Shown here: one piece after another, positions 1-7,433 of the stretch
Position numbering within the stretch: the first letter of the stretch is position 1
Layout: each line of letters starts with the position of its first letter
NCBI GenBank assembly: GCA_003597945.1
Contig: QZJS01000037.1
Span: 1 to 37,999 of the forward strand
DNA length: 37,999 nucleotides
From: Desulfobacteraceae bacterium
GTDB lineage: Bacteria > Desulfobacterota > Desulfobacteria > Desulfobacterales > Desulfosalsimonadaceae
Direction: 5' to 3'
Notes under the pieces: model-generated
Told to the model about the DNA's origin: nothing
What the model saw: only the letters and a program-made list of their open reading frames with translations
The model's database searches: none
Made by a program: the position numbers and the translations under genes

Positions 1-1
1 C

Positions 2-109
2 CATGTCTTTGTGGTGGATTCCGGCTTGTTTGATCGGCCGGGCCCCCGGCTCATCGACGCCCTCGAACTTCTTGTGGATTTGATTCATCCAAAAACCGGT
101 GATCAATAG
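2..109 (+). CDS. C-terminal end of an ABC transporter periplasmic binding protein (partial)
   Basis: The frame starting at base 2 is open to a TAG at 107-109 and reads as about 35 residues, including VVDSGLFDRPGPRLIDALELL. This resembles the last helix of BtuF/FecB-type binding proteins, where a phrase like 'RPGPRLIDALE' is common. The 5' part lies outside the window. It stops 14 bases before the permease gene, so it is probably the first gene of a binding protein-permease-ATPase operon. The substrate (cobalamin, haem or ferric siderophore) cannot be told from this fragment. Confidence 0.7.
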   Translation, partial: HVFVVDSGLFDRPGPRLIDALELLVDLIHPKTGDQ

Positions 110-123
110 GGGAGGCCGGGGAT

Positions 124-1122
124 ATGCAAACGGTGGTTAAACGCATACTCTTGACGACAATGGTCACCCTGCTCATGCTGGCGGGCGCCATGGCCGCGGG
201 GCTTTTTTTCGGTTCCGCCGGCGCCGGCTGGACAACCCTTGCCGAGACCGTTCGCGGTTTCCGTGATCCGGAAACGCTCTACTACCAGATCATCTGGCAG
301 CTTCGATTTCCGAGGATCATGATGGCCGCCATGGTCGGGGGCACCCTTTCTTTGGGCGGCCTGGTGTTTCAGGCCCTGCTGCGCAATCCCCTGGCGGAGC
401 CTTATATTCTCGGTATTTCAGGCGGCGCGGCCATCGGCGCCATTATCGGAATTCTGCTGAGTCTGTCTCTACTCCCGGGCGTCAGCCTTCTCGCCTTTTC
501 CGGCGGCATGGCCACCCTGGTTCTGGTGCTGGTGATTGCTTCCGGGCCGACATTGTTGAAAAAAGAGACGCTGCTGCTGTCCGGGGTGATGGTCAACGCC
601 TTCTGCTCGGCGGTGATCATGTTTTTAATTTCCCTGACCCATGATGCCAGGGTGCATAATATTTTGTTCTGGCTCATGGGGGATCTGTCGGCCGGCGGAA
701 AAGAAGAGGCATTACTTCTGGCTGTCATGGTTATCCCCTGTTTTATCGTTATTTTCTGGATGTCCAACGCCATGAATCTTTTGATGATGGGAAAGGAAGC
801 CGCCTACTCCATGGGGGTCAACGTCAAGGCGCTGACCGTGGCGCTGTTGATGATCACGTCGTTTATGGTGAGCGCCACCGTGAGCCATTGCGGGCTGGTG
901 GCCTTTGTGGGGCTGGTGATTCCTCACCTGTTCAGGCTTTTGCTGGGAGCGGATCACCGGGTTCTGGTGCCGGCCTGCATCTTAGGCGGGGGCGCGTACC
1001 TGGTGCTTTGCGATTTGCTGGCCCGGACTCTTCCCCGATCCGGTGAAATGCCCGTAGGCGTGATTACCGCCATGATCGGCGCCCCGGTATTTATCTTTCT
1101 GCTGAAAAGGTCGTCCCGATGA
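124..1122 (+). CDS. FecCD/BtuC-family ABC transporter permease
   Basis: This is a polytopic inner-membrane permease of 332 residues, the usual length of the FecCD family. It would form the channel through which a metal chelate or cobalamin enters the cytoplasm. It shows the family landmarks: an N-terminal membrane segment, LRFPRIMMAAMVGGTLSLGG followed by QALLRNPLAEPYILGISGGA (about residues 61-102), and a C-terminal part with GLVAFVGLVIPHLFRLLLG. A GGGGAGG-like ribosome site lies about 9 bases before the ATG. The stop overlaps the ATG of the ATPase gene (ATGA), which points to translational coupling. The substrate is not decided: no riboswitch or substrate-specific neighbour is visible. The YcaO gene beyond the palindrome is convergent and so not part of the operon. 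Confidence 0.93.
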   Translation: MQTVVKRILLTTMVTLLMLAGAMAAGLFFGSAGAGWTTLAETVRGFRDPETLYYQIIWQLRFPRIMMAAMVGGTLSLGGLVFQALLRNPLAEPYILGISGGAAIGAIIGILLSLSLLPGVSLLAFSGGMATLVLVLVIASGPTLLKKETLLLSGVMVNAFCSAVIMFLISLTHDARVHNILFWLMGDLSAGGKEEALLLAVMVIPCFIVIFWMSNAMNLLMMGKEAAYSMGVNVKALTVALLMITSFMVSATVSHCGLVAFVGLVIPHLFRLLLGADHRVLVPACILGGGAYLVLCDLLARTLPRSGEMPVGVITAMIGAPVFIFLLKRSSR

Positions 1123-1979
1123 ATCCGGCCGTGCGCGCCCGCAATCTCTCTTATGCCTATCAGGCAACCCATGTATTAAACGGGTTATCATTTACCGTCC
1201 GCCAAGGTGAATTTTTCATTATCATCGGTCCCAACGGTTCGGGCAAGACCACCCTGGCCAGGATCATCGCCGGGCTGATAAAACCGAAACAGGGGGAAGT
1301 CGACATTTTCGGGAGATCCATGACGGCTTATGGGCGAAAGGAGAGGGCCCGGAGAATCGCTTTTGTCCCCCAGCTCATCCCAATGGATTTTCCCTTTGCC
1401 GTCAAGGACGTGGTGCTGTTCGGCAGGACCCCTCATCTGGGCATTTTCGGCCTGGCCACGGACGACGACGCGGCCCTCGCCCGCCGGGCCATGGCTTTTA
1501 CCGAAGTGGATCATCTTGCAAACCGTCAACTGGATCAGCTTTCCGGCGGCGAGCGCCAGCGGGTCTTTATCGCCCGGGCCATCTGCCAGAATCCCGAAAT
1601 CATGGTACTTGACGAGCCTACCGCTTCCCTTGATCTGGCCCATCAATTGCGGATCATGGATCTGATGGAAAAAATGAAGGCGGAAAAAAAGATCACCGTG
1701 GTCATGGTCTCCCATGATCTCAACCTGGCCGCCATGTATGCGGACACGCTGTTGCTGATCCACCAGGGCCGGATCGCCCGATGCGGGCCGCCCGCGGATG
1801 TCCTGACATATGAGACCCTGGAAACCGTATACGGATGCACCCTGCTGGTGGATGAAAATCCCCTGGACCGTTTTCCCCGGGTCACCCCGGTTCCCGGCCG
1901 GTATATTCATCAACACCAACATACGTTTGTCTTGACGAACAGGTCCGTCCATATCGAGGAAAAAGACGTCGGCGGATAG
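1119..1979 (+). CDS. FecE/BtuD-type ABC transporter ATP-binding protein
   Basis: This is the ATPase partner of the FecCD permease, 286 residues. The Walker A motif GPNGSGKT is at residues 37-44, the Q-loop is near VPQL, the signature LSGGERQR begins at 141, Walker B is IMVLDEP (161-167, catalytic Glu166), and the H-loop is in VVMVSHD. The protein is somewhat longer than many FecE proteins. Its last five or so codons and the stop codon lie inside the left arm of the palindrome at 1964-2149, so the original C-terminus may have been altered by insertion of that element; this is inference. The gene overlaps the permease gene by four bases. Confidence 0.94.
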   Translation: MNPAVRARNLSYAYQATHVLNGLSFTVRQGEFFIIIGPNGSGKTTLARIIAGLIKPKQGEVDIFGRSMTAYGRKERARRIAFVPQLIPMDFPFAVKDVVLFGRTPHLGIFGLATDDDAALARRAMAFTEVDHLANRQLDQLSGGERQRVFIARAICQNPEIMVLDEPTASLDLAHQLRIMDLMEKMKAEKKITVVMVSHDLNLAAMYADTLLLIHQGRIARCGPPADVLTYETLETVYGCTLLVDENPLDRFPRVTPVPGRYIHQHQHTFVLTNRSVHIEEKDVGG

Positions 1980-2149
1980 TTGCCTGGGAGCGAATTTGCG
2001 CGGGTTGCCGAAAAAGCCGGGGCGGTTGATCCGCGTTAAGAATTTCTAATTGTTTGAGGGCATGTCCCGAGTTTGAGAAATTCAGCGGATCAACCGCCCC
2101 GGCCGGCAGCACGCGTATTGAGCGGGCAGGCAACTATCCGCCGACGTCT
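1964..2149. repeat. 186-bp imperfect palindrome between convergent genes
   Basis: The outer arms 1964-1986 and 2127-2149 are perfect 23-bp inverted copies. The inner arms 2017-2034 and 2085-2102 are a perfect 18-bp pair (CCGGGGCGGTTGATCCGC and its complement). They continue after a small bulge as GAATTTCT (2040-2047) with AGAAATTC (2076-2083). The stretches between outer and inner arms also pair in part (TTGCCG with CGGCAG). The left outer arm covers the last codons and stop of the ATPase gene; the right arm ends 20 bases before the end of the convergent YcaO gene. It could act as a two-way transcription terminator, but it is far larger than a usual one and has no clear T-run. A small inverted-duplication or MITE-like element is the main alternative. 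No target-site duplication was seen. Confidence 0.85.
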
Positions 2150-2169
2150 GGCCGCGGCATTGCGTCCGG

Positions 2170-3903
2170 TTAGATTCCGGTGAGTTTTTCAAGATTTTCC
2201 CGGGCAAAATCGATGCCCGGATCAATATCTAAAGCAATGCGGTAATAGGCTACGGCGTTGTCCACATCTCCCATATCCCGGTAGTTGGAACCGATATTGG
2301 CGTAATCGATGGCTGAGGACGGATTCAGACGGATGACCTCCTGAAAGGCGGCAATGGCCATTTCATGCTCTTTCAGCTTGAAATGGCAGAATCCCATGAG
2401 ATTATAAATGTCGGTGCGTTCGGCGTCCCATTCGCGTCCTTTCCGCAGGATTTCCAAAGCCCCTCTGTAATCCTCCAGCTCCTTCCGGCAGATGCCCATG
2501 TAAACATAAATGGACGGAATATCCTGGGGATCGGGTTTAAGTTCCAGGGCGCCGCTGAAATGCCGGTAAGCGGTTTCCGGATCATCAAGAGCCAAATGGC
2601 ATTGTCCCATGTAAAACTGGAGATAGTAACGGCCTGGCAGGCGGCGGTCGGCTTGCGCCAGAATCTGAAGAGCCATGGCGGGCTCGAGTTTTTCAGTAAT
2701 GAGCTTGCACGCGAACATGCCCACGCTGGTGGCCGCGGCCCGCTCCCGGAAACAGGCGCCGGGAACCAGGGTGTAAAAGGCGGGGACGGCGAGTCCGGCA
2801 TGGGTGGTGGGGATGGTGATCACCGAAAGTTTCCTGCTTGAAAGGGCTGAGATGCAGTTGAAGACTTCGGTTTTGATGTTGAAGTCTGAAATATCGGGCA
2901 GGTCCGTGATTCCGCGCAGATGCGGCGGATGGGTCACGTAGGCGGCGGCTTCGATGGTGGAAAATTTCGGCAGGCCGGAGGCCACGTAGTTGGATGAACT
3001 GATGAAATCGCCGGCAAGCTGGGCCGTTTCAGCCAATGCCCGACTGAAGGCTTTCTGGGGACAGGGGGCCGTGCCGGCGGTCCAGACGATTTCGCTTTTT
3101 CCGGGAAATGTGGCCGGGTCCCAGGCCAGGACCCCCACCGTGGGGATGCCCATGTCTAAGGTGAAATCCGATACATGAAGCCGGATGTTGTTTTTCGCGT
3201 ATTTGGCGATCATCTCCCGGAGCACGGGGTCCGTGGGTGATTCAAGATCAATGCCGGGCACGGGGCGTTTTTCCCGGCACACCACGGCGGATACATGCCG
3301 TTCGACGATTTCACAGATCCCCTGACACAGGGCTTCTTCGGCGCAGTTGCCCGCGGATGTGCCGTTGAACTGGTTGATGGCGAAAAACCAGTCAAAGGGG
3401 ATCAGCAGTTCTGAATCGTCGGTCAGGTTGAATCCTTTGGTCCAGCGCATGGGCAGATCGGCAAAAATTTCCCGGGTGACGGCCAGGTCGTCGGAGTCGT
3501 CATGGACCGACTTGGCGATCAGATCAAATGAGACGGCGCGGTTCTTGAGATTTCGCCAGGTGTCGACCACGAAGTTGTCCGGGTTCCCGGCAAAGCTGTA
3601 AAAACTAAACCGCTCCACCAACTCCATGACGGCGCTGGCTTCGGCCTGTTCCGGGGTGGCGCCTTTTCCCATCTGCTTGGCGGTGCCGGTCAGGCGTGCC
3701 GCGTCCGTGCCGCACACGCTGAAAAACACCGGGATATCCAGGCGGCCGGTGTCGATGCGAACGGTCTGTTTCAGGATATCCAGATCAAATTGTTTAAATT
3801 TTTCCTTAACCCGTCGGAGGGTTTCCGCCGGGGTTATGATTTTGTCCTGATCTAAGGTAAACCCCTTTGGGGCGTCGGTGAGTCCGAGGATATTTTTTTT
3901 CAT
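2170..3903 (-). CDS. YcaO-family ATP-dependent protein with C-terminal TPR repeats
   Basis: This 577-residue protein has a YcaO domain (about 1-400) and a tail of four or so TPR repeats (about 405-575). YcaO enzymes use ATP to activate peptide backbone amides, giving azolines, thioamides or, with E. coli YcaO, help in ribosomal S12 modification. The ATP/Mg-binding landmarks are visible: the ExxxE-type ASAVMELVERFS near residue 90, and NGTSAGNCAEEALCQGICEIVERH near 180, which closely follows the 'NGxSAGN...EA..QG..E..ER' pattern of E. coli YcaO. The proline-rich C-terminus of azoline-forming cyclodehydratases is absent. No TfuA, precursor peptide or McrA lies nearby, so the target is unknown; the TPR tail may bind it. 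A GGAG site precedes the ATG, and a minus-strand promoter lies about 140-170 bases upstream. Confidence 0.9.
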   Translation of the reverse strand: MKKNILGLTDAPKGFTLDQDKIITPAETLRRVKEKFKQFDLDILKQTVRIDTGRLDIPVFFSVCGTDAARLTGTAKQMGKGATPEQAEASAVMELVERFSFYSFAGNPDNFVVDTWRNLKNRAVSFDLIAKSVHDDSDDLAVTREIFADLPMRWTKGFNLTDDSELLIPFDWFFAINQFNGTSAGNCAEEALCQGICEIVERHVSAVVCREKRPVPGIDLESPTDPVLREMIAKYAKNNIRLHVSDFTLDMGIPTVGVLAWDPATFPGKSEIVWTAGTAPCPQKAFSRALAETAQLAGDFISSSNYVASGLPKFSTIEAAAYVTHPPHLRGITDLPDISDFNIKTEVFNCISALSSRKLSVITIPTTHAGLAVPAFYTLVPGACFRERAAATSVGMFACKLITEKLEPAMALQILAQADRRLPGRYYLQFYMGQCHLALDDPETAYRHFSGALELKPDPQDIPSIYVYMGICRKELEDYRGALEILRKGREWDAERTDIYNLMGFCHFKLKEHEMAIAAFQEVIRLNPSSAIDYANIGSNYRDMGDVDNAVAYYRIALDIDPGIDFARENLEKLTGI

Positions 3904-4045
3904 CTGTCGCTCCGTGACAATCGTTTGTTTATCGCAAAAGGGCGGCAGGGCAGGTATTGACAGGCCGGAAAGCGCCCCGGCGCCTATGTTTCATTATAAA
4001 TAGGTCGTTATCATCGTTATTATAAAACGATAAAAATATGAATCG

Positions 4046-4074
4046 TCTATAGAAAAAATCAGCAAAGCGGTCAA
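4046..4074 (-). promoter_or_regulatory. Sigma-70-type promoter for the YcaO gene
   Basis: Read on the minus strand, TTGACC (4074-4069) is followed after exactly 17 bases by TATAGA (4051-4046). This gives five of six consensus bases in each box. Transcription would begin near 4039 and leave a leader of about 135 bases. The leader carries a small inverted repeat (ATCGTT 4013-4018 with AACGAT 4026-4031) and a GC-rich one (GCGCC 3972-3976 with GGCGC 3979-3983). Either could be a regulatory hairpin or operator; nothing proves it. Confidence 0.6.
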
Positions 4075-4208
4075 GTCATGGTTCATACATGTATTATTAT
4101 GGCTCACAGATGCTTCGGAACGGATGTGAAATTCCCCGCCGGGATAGAAGATCACCTGTAAACTCATGGCGCAGCCGTTGATGACAAACCGCGACCGCTG
4201 ATGTATGC

Positions 4209-4237
4209 TTGATGAAAGTCACATTATATGGCATAAA
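4209..4237 (+). promoter_or_regulatory. Candidate promoter for corA
   Basis: TTGATG (4209-4214) and CATAAA (4232-4237) are 17 bases apart, each matching four of six consensus bases. They lie about 80 bases before the chosen corA start in an A+T-rich stretch. The match is moderate, so this is a suggestion only. Confidence 0.35.
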
Positions 4238-4316
4238 TGAAAGATATTATATTTCTATATTTCACAAACGCTGCATGAAGTGAATCTCAATCCGGCAGGT
4301 GCCGACAGGAGAAAAG

Positions 4317-5375
4317 ATGGGCTATAAAGGTTTATCCGAAAAAAAAGGCCTTTCGCCGGGGTCCCTGGTTTATGTCGGCGAGCAGAAAACATCCCCGGCA
4401 AAAGTTTCCGCCATCTCCTATGATGCCGGTGATGTGGAGGAATGGGCCGAAATCTCCCCTGAGCAGGCCGTTGCCCTTGAAAAAAAAGATGGCGTTGTCT
4501 GGATCGATATTTCCGGCATCCACGATGTCGCCGTGGTTGAAAAAATCGGTAATGCCTACGGCCTGCATGCGTTGACCCTCGAAGATATTCTCAATACCGG
4601 TCACCGGCCGAAGATCGATGATTACGGGGACTATCTCTTCTTTGTTTTAAAAATGGTCTATAATGATATCGACGACGGGTCTCTGCAGATCGAACATATC
4701 TGTCTCGTGCTGGGATCGGGTTTCATCATTTCCTTCCAGGAGGTCGCCGGCGATGTGTTTGATCCGGTCCGGCGGCGGATCCGGACGGGAAAAGGGAAAA
4801 TCCGAAAATCCGGCGCCGATTACCTGGCCTATGCCCTGCTGGATATGATCGTTGACCACTACTACGTGGTTCTTGATGAAATGGGCGAGGAGATTGAAGC
4901 CCTTCAGGAAATGGTGCTGTCCAAACCGGATTCATCCGTTCTTGCACGGATTTATGACTGCAAGCACCGGCACCTGATGGTGCGTAAATCCATATGGCCA
5001 CTGCGGGAGATTCTCAGCGCAGTGCTGCGGGAATCTTTTGACCTGATTCATGAGGATGTCCGGTTTTATCTTCGCGACGTCTATGACCACGTCATCCAGG
5101 TGGCCGACACCATCGAGACCTATCGGGATATGCTTTCCGGACTATTGGATATCTACATGTCGAGCGTCAGCCATAAAATGAACGAGGTCATGAAAGTGCT
5201 GACGGTTATCGCCACGCTTTTTATTCCGCTGACGTTTTTTGCCGGCGTCTACGGAATGAATTTCCATTACATGCCCGAACTGGAGTGGCGCTTTGCCTAT
5301 CCGGCCTTCTGGGCGGCAGCCATTTTACTGTTCGTGGTGATGCTGATCCTGTTCAAACGGAAAAAATGGCTCTGA
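4317..5375 (+). CDS. corA: CorA-family magnesium/cobalt channel
   Basis: CorA proteins are homopentameric inner-membrane channels for Mg2+ (also Co2+ and Ni2+). This 352-residue protein has a long cytoplasmic N-terminal part (with the family phrase LEDILNTGHRPKIDDYGDYLF), the long stalk helix, and two C-terminal membrane segments. The signature YGMNF, with GMN at about 313-315, follows the first of these, and the protein ends in a basic tail (FKRKKWL). The ATG at 4317 was chosen because AGGAG stands five bases upstream; a GTG at 4299 in the same frame has no such site. It is preceded by a divergent promoter region and followed by a weak terminator-like hairpin, so it is probably transcribed alone. 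Confidence 0.93.
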   Translation: MGYKGLSEKKGLSPGSLVYVGEQKTSPAKVSAISYDAGDVEEWAEISPEQAVALEKKDGVVWIDISGIHDVAVVEKIGNAYGLHALTLEDILNTGHRPKIDDYGDYLFFVLKMVYNDIDDGSLQIEHICLVLGSGFIISFQEVAGDVFDPVRRRIRTGKGKIRKSGADYLAYALLDMIVDHYYVVLDEMGEEIEALQEMVLSKPDSSVLARIYDCKHRHLMVRKSIWPLREILSAVLRESFDLIHEDVRFYLRDVYDHVIQVADTIETYRDMLSGLLDIYMSSVSHKMNEVMKVLTVIATLFIPLTFFAGVYGMNFHYMPELEWRFAYPAFWAAAILLFVVMLILFKRKKWL

Positions 5376-5381
5376 GTTATA

Positions 5382-5407
5382 AAGAGGCTGGCAATCTCAG
5401 CTTTTTT
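5382..5407 (+). terminator. Possible terminator after corA
   Basis: AAGAGGCTG, a short loop and CAGCTTTTTT can form a stem with several G-U pairs, ending in a run of six T. The GC core is only four base pairs, so the assignment is weak. Confidence 0.3.
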
Positions 5408-5497
5408 AGCGAAGCACGGAGCATCTCCCGAAAATGCTCAGACAGCTAGTAAAATTGGACTTTTTACGACTTTATCAAAATAAACCGGGGGCGTTTT

Positions 5498-6646
5498 ATG
5501 AAAAAAATATTATTTGCCGCCATCTGTCTGTTGCTGGCTGTTTTTATTTCCATCGCTTTGTTTGTCCGGCTTCGATACGGCGGCGGGCAAACCGGTTTCC
5601 CCGATCGAACATCTTCTCCGGTGGTTGATGGAGATGTTCTTGAGATTGCCGCGGATCTAATGGTTCCGCCCGGGAATCTGGCGGTTTCCGAAGACGGCCG
5701 GCTGTTTTTTTCTTTTCATCCCGAAGCACGGCCGGATATCCGGGTGGCCGAGTGGAGAGACGGAATTGCCGTTGCCTATCCGAACGATGCATATCAAGGC
5801 CCCGGAAAACAGGATGTTCATTTTGACACGGTGCTGTCGGTCAGAATCGACGCAAAGAACAGGCTCTGGACCCTTGATCTTGCCAATCATGGAATCGGGC
5901 AGCCGCGCCTGCTCGCGTTTGACCTGTCAAGCGATTCCCTGGTTCATCAATTCGATTTCCCCAAAGAATATGCCGGATTCGGTTCGCATTTAAATGATTT
6001 CCAGATTGATTCGGCGGCAGAAACCATCTATATCGCCGACGCGTCAATTTTCGCAAAGACTCCGGCCATACTCGTCTACGACATTGCCACCCGGACCTGC
6101 CGGCGGCTTCTTGAGAATCATCCGTCGGTCATTCCGGACCCTTACATACCGGTGGTTCAGGGGCGGGTGATGCAGATATTCGGGATTTTTGCCGTCCGTC
6201 CGGGCGTGGATTCCATCGCCCTTGACAAATCGGGTCACTGGCTGTATTTCGCGCCCGTGACCAGTCATTATATGTACAGAATCCGGGCGGCGGATTTAAA
6301 GGACGCCACTCTGCCACCACATGAGCTTTCCCAACAGGTTGAAAAATTTGCTGAAAAAACCATGAGCGACGGACTGACCATGGATGTTGATGGCAATATT
6401 TACATCACCGATATCGAAAATTCCGCCATTGTCCGCCTCACGCCGCAAGGCGATCTGGAGACGCTTGTCAAGGATGATCGTATCCGCTGGCCGGATGGAC
6501 TGGGGTTCGGCCCAGACGGCTGGCTTTATGTAACATGCAGCGCTCTGCACCAGGTCATCGGCAGGACCCCGGGGCACATGAAATCCCATGCGCCTTACCA
6601 GATCTATCGCTTCAAACCCGGTGCTCACGGTGTCCCGGGGCAATAG
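5498..6646 (+). CDS. Exported royal-jelly/Yellow-like beta-propeller protein
   Basis: This 382-residue protein begins with one hydrophobic segment (KKILFAAICLLLAVFISIALFV), a signal peptide or membrane anchor. The rest is a beta-propeller of the major royal jelly protein/Yellow type (PF03022-like) or the related SMP-30/NHL group. Typical strand phrases include LWTLDLAN, LNDFQID, IYIADAS, GVDSIALDKSGHWLYFAPVTS, SDGLTMDVDGNIYITD and WPDGLGFGPDGWLYVT. Bacterial members are mostly uncharacterised; some related propellers are lactonases or bind small molecules. No catalytic metal site could be assigned here. It is followed after 71 bases by a beta-barrel gene on the same strand, so both products may act in the envelope. 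Family fairly sure, function unknown. Confidence 0.75.
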   Translation: MKKILFAAICLLLAVFISIALFVRLRYGGGQTGFPDRTSSPVVDGDVLEIAADLMVPPGNLAVSEDGRLFFSFHPEARPDIRVAEWRDGIAVAYPNDAYQGPGKQDVHFDTVLSVRIDAKNRLWTLDLANHGIGQPRLLAFDLSSDSLVHQFDFPKEYAGFGSHLNDFQIDSAAETIYIADASIFAKTPAILVYDIATRTCRRLLENHPSVIPDPYIPVVQGRVMQIFGIFAVRPGVDSIALDKSGHWLYFAPVTSHYMYRIRAADLKDATLPPHELSQQVEKFAEKTMSDGLTMDVDGNIYITDIENSAIVRLTPQGDLETLVKDDRIRWPDGLGFGPDGWLYVTCSALHQVIGRTPGHMKSHAPYQIYRFKPGAHGVPGQ

Positions 6647-6717
6647 GGATTTTATAAATTATATAAATTATTTAAAACTTAATCGAATTGCCAGCTTAAG
6701 AAGGAGGAAAGGGAAAA

Positions 6718-7365
6718 ATGAAAAAATTGATGATGATTCTTATGGTGTTGCTTGTGTCTGCCGGATCGGCAAACGGCCATATGGCGGGGTTGCCCATTGC
6801 CGACGGCGCCGTCCCCCTGAATCAGGGCGCAAAGCGTATTTCCGGAGGATTTGTGCTCGGCGATGATGTGGATCTTTTCGGCGGCCGCTTCGCTTATGGC
6901 ATGGATAACCGCTTTACCCTGTTCGGGGATTTCGGATTTACCGATCCCGATCCCGGCGATACCGGATGGGGCATCCAGGGCGGCGGCTTATACGCGCTGC
7001 CGATAACTGATATTCCCTTTAATATGGCGGCCCGGGGAACGCTGGGCTATACACGTTTTGATTTAAAATATGCAGGCCCCCACTGGAATCCTGTTACGGA
7101 AAGATGGCGTACGCGAAGCGTTTCCGTTGATATTATTACCATGAATATCGGCGCCGTTGCCAGCAAGGACATCGATATGTTCACATTCTATGGTTATCTG
7201 GGCATCAATTACACCCGGGTAAGCAACGGCGGATCGGATTCAGAGATGGATCCGGCCATAGGCGGCGGCGTTCTTTTCAAATTGAACCGGCAGTTTTCAC
7301 TTTATGCGGAACTGATGCATATCGATGATCCATGGCTCGGCCTGGGCTTTCGTTACGCGTTTTAA
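6718..7365 (+). CDS. Small outer-membrane beta-barrel protein
   Basis: This 215-residue protein starts with a Sec signal peptide (MKKLMMILMVLLVSAGSANG, cut probably near residue 20). It then alternates short turns with amphipathic beta strands such as GGGLYALPI, AARGTLGYTRFDLKYA, FYGYLGINYTRV and FSLYAELMHI. It ends in Phe (GLGFRYAF), the usual recognition signal for the Bam complex. It therefore looks like an OmpA/OmpW-like 8-stranded barrel without a periplasmic domain. A strong AAGGAGG site precedes the ATG, and the 70 bases before it contain A+T-rich near-repeats (ATAAATTAT twice) that may include a promoter. No specific ligand is suggested. Confidence 0.8.
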   Translation: MKKLMMILMVLLVSAGSANGHMAGLPIADGAVPLNQGAKRISGGFVLGDDVDLFGGRFAYGMDNRFTLFGDFGFTDPDPGDTGWGIQGGGLYALPITDIPFNMAARGTLGYTRFDLKYAGPHWNPVTERWRTRSVSVDIITMNIGAVASKDIDMFTFYGYLGINYTRVSNGGSDSEMDPAIGGGVLFKLNRQFSLYAELMHIDDPWLGLGFRYAF

Positions 7366-7375
7366 TTCTTCAACC

Positions 7376-7395
7376 TGACGGTTGCGCAGCCGTCA
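7376..7395. terminator. Palindrome between convergent genes, possible terminator
   Basis: TGACGG and CCGTCA flank TTGCGCAG, itself nearly self-complementary, so the 20 bases form a compact GC-rich hairpin. It sits between the ends of the beta-barrel gene and the convergent sulfatase-maturase gene, where a two-way terminator is expected. No T-run follows on the plus strand, which lowers the confidence. Confidence 0.45.
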
Positions 7396-7433
7396 ATATT
7401 AACGTTCCTGAGGGAGCGCGCGTTTATCGTTGT

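Larger units (their letters stand above)
3904..4316. other. Divergent intergenic region between the YcaO gene and corA
   Basis: This 413-base gap separates two divergently transcribed genes and is the only gap above 300 bases in the window. It holds the minus-strand promoter at 4046-4074, a weaker plus-strand candidate at 4209-4237, and two short inverted repeats at 3972-3983 and 4013-4031. It is clearly richer in A+T than the genes around it. I found no convincing small gene, tRNA or named riboswitch in it. Confidence 0.6.

Noticed and set aside
1964..2149. Resemblance of the palindrome to an integron attC site
   Set aside because: The outer arms contain GTTGCCT and AGGCAAC, not the attC GTTRRRY/RYYYAAC boxes, the size is too large, and no integrase or cassette array is present.
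3904..4316. A tRNA, riboswitch or small gene in the largest gap
   Set aside because: No cloverleaf with a CCA-type end, no known riboswitch core (for example the ykkC, M-box or cobalamin box) and no convincing short frame could be recognised by eye.
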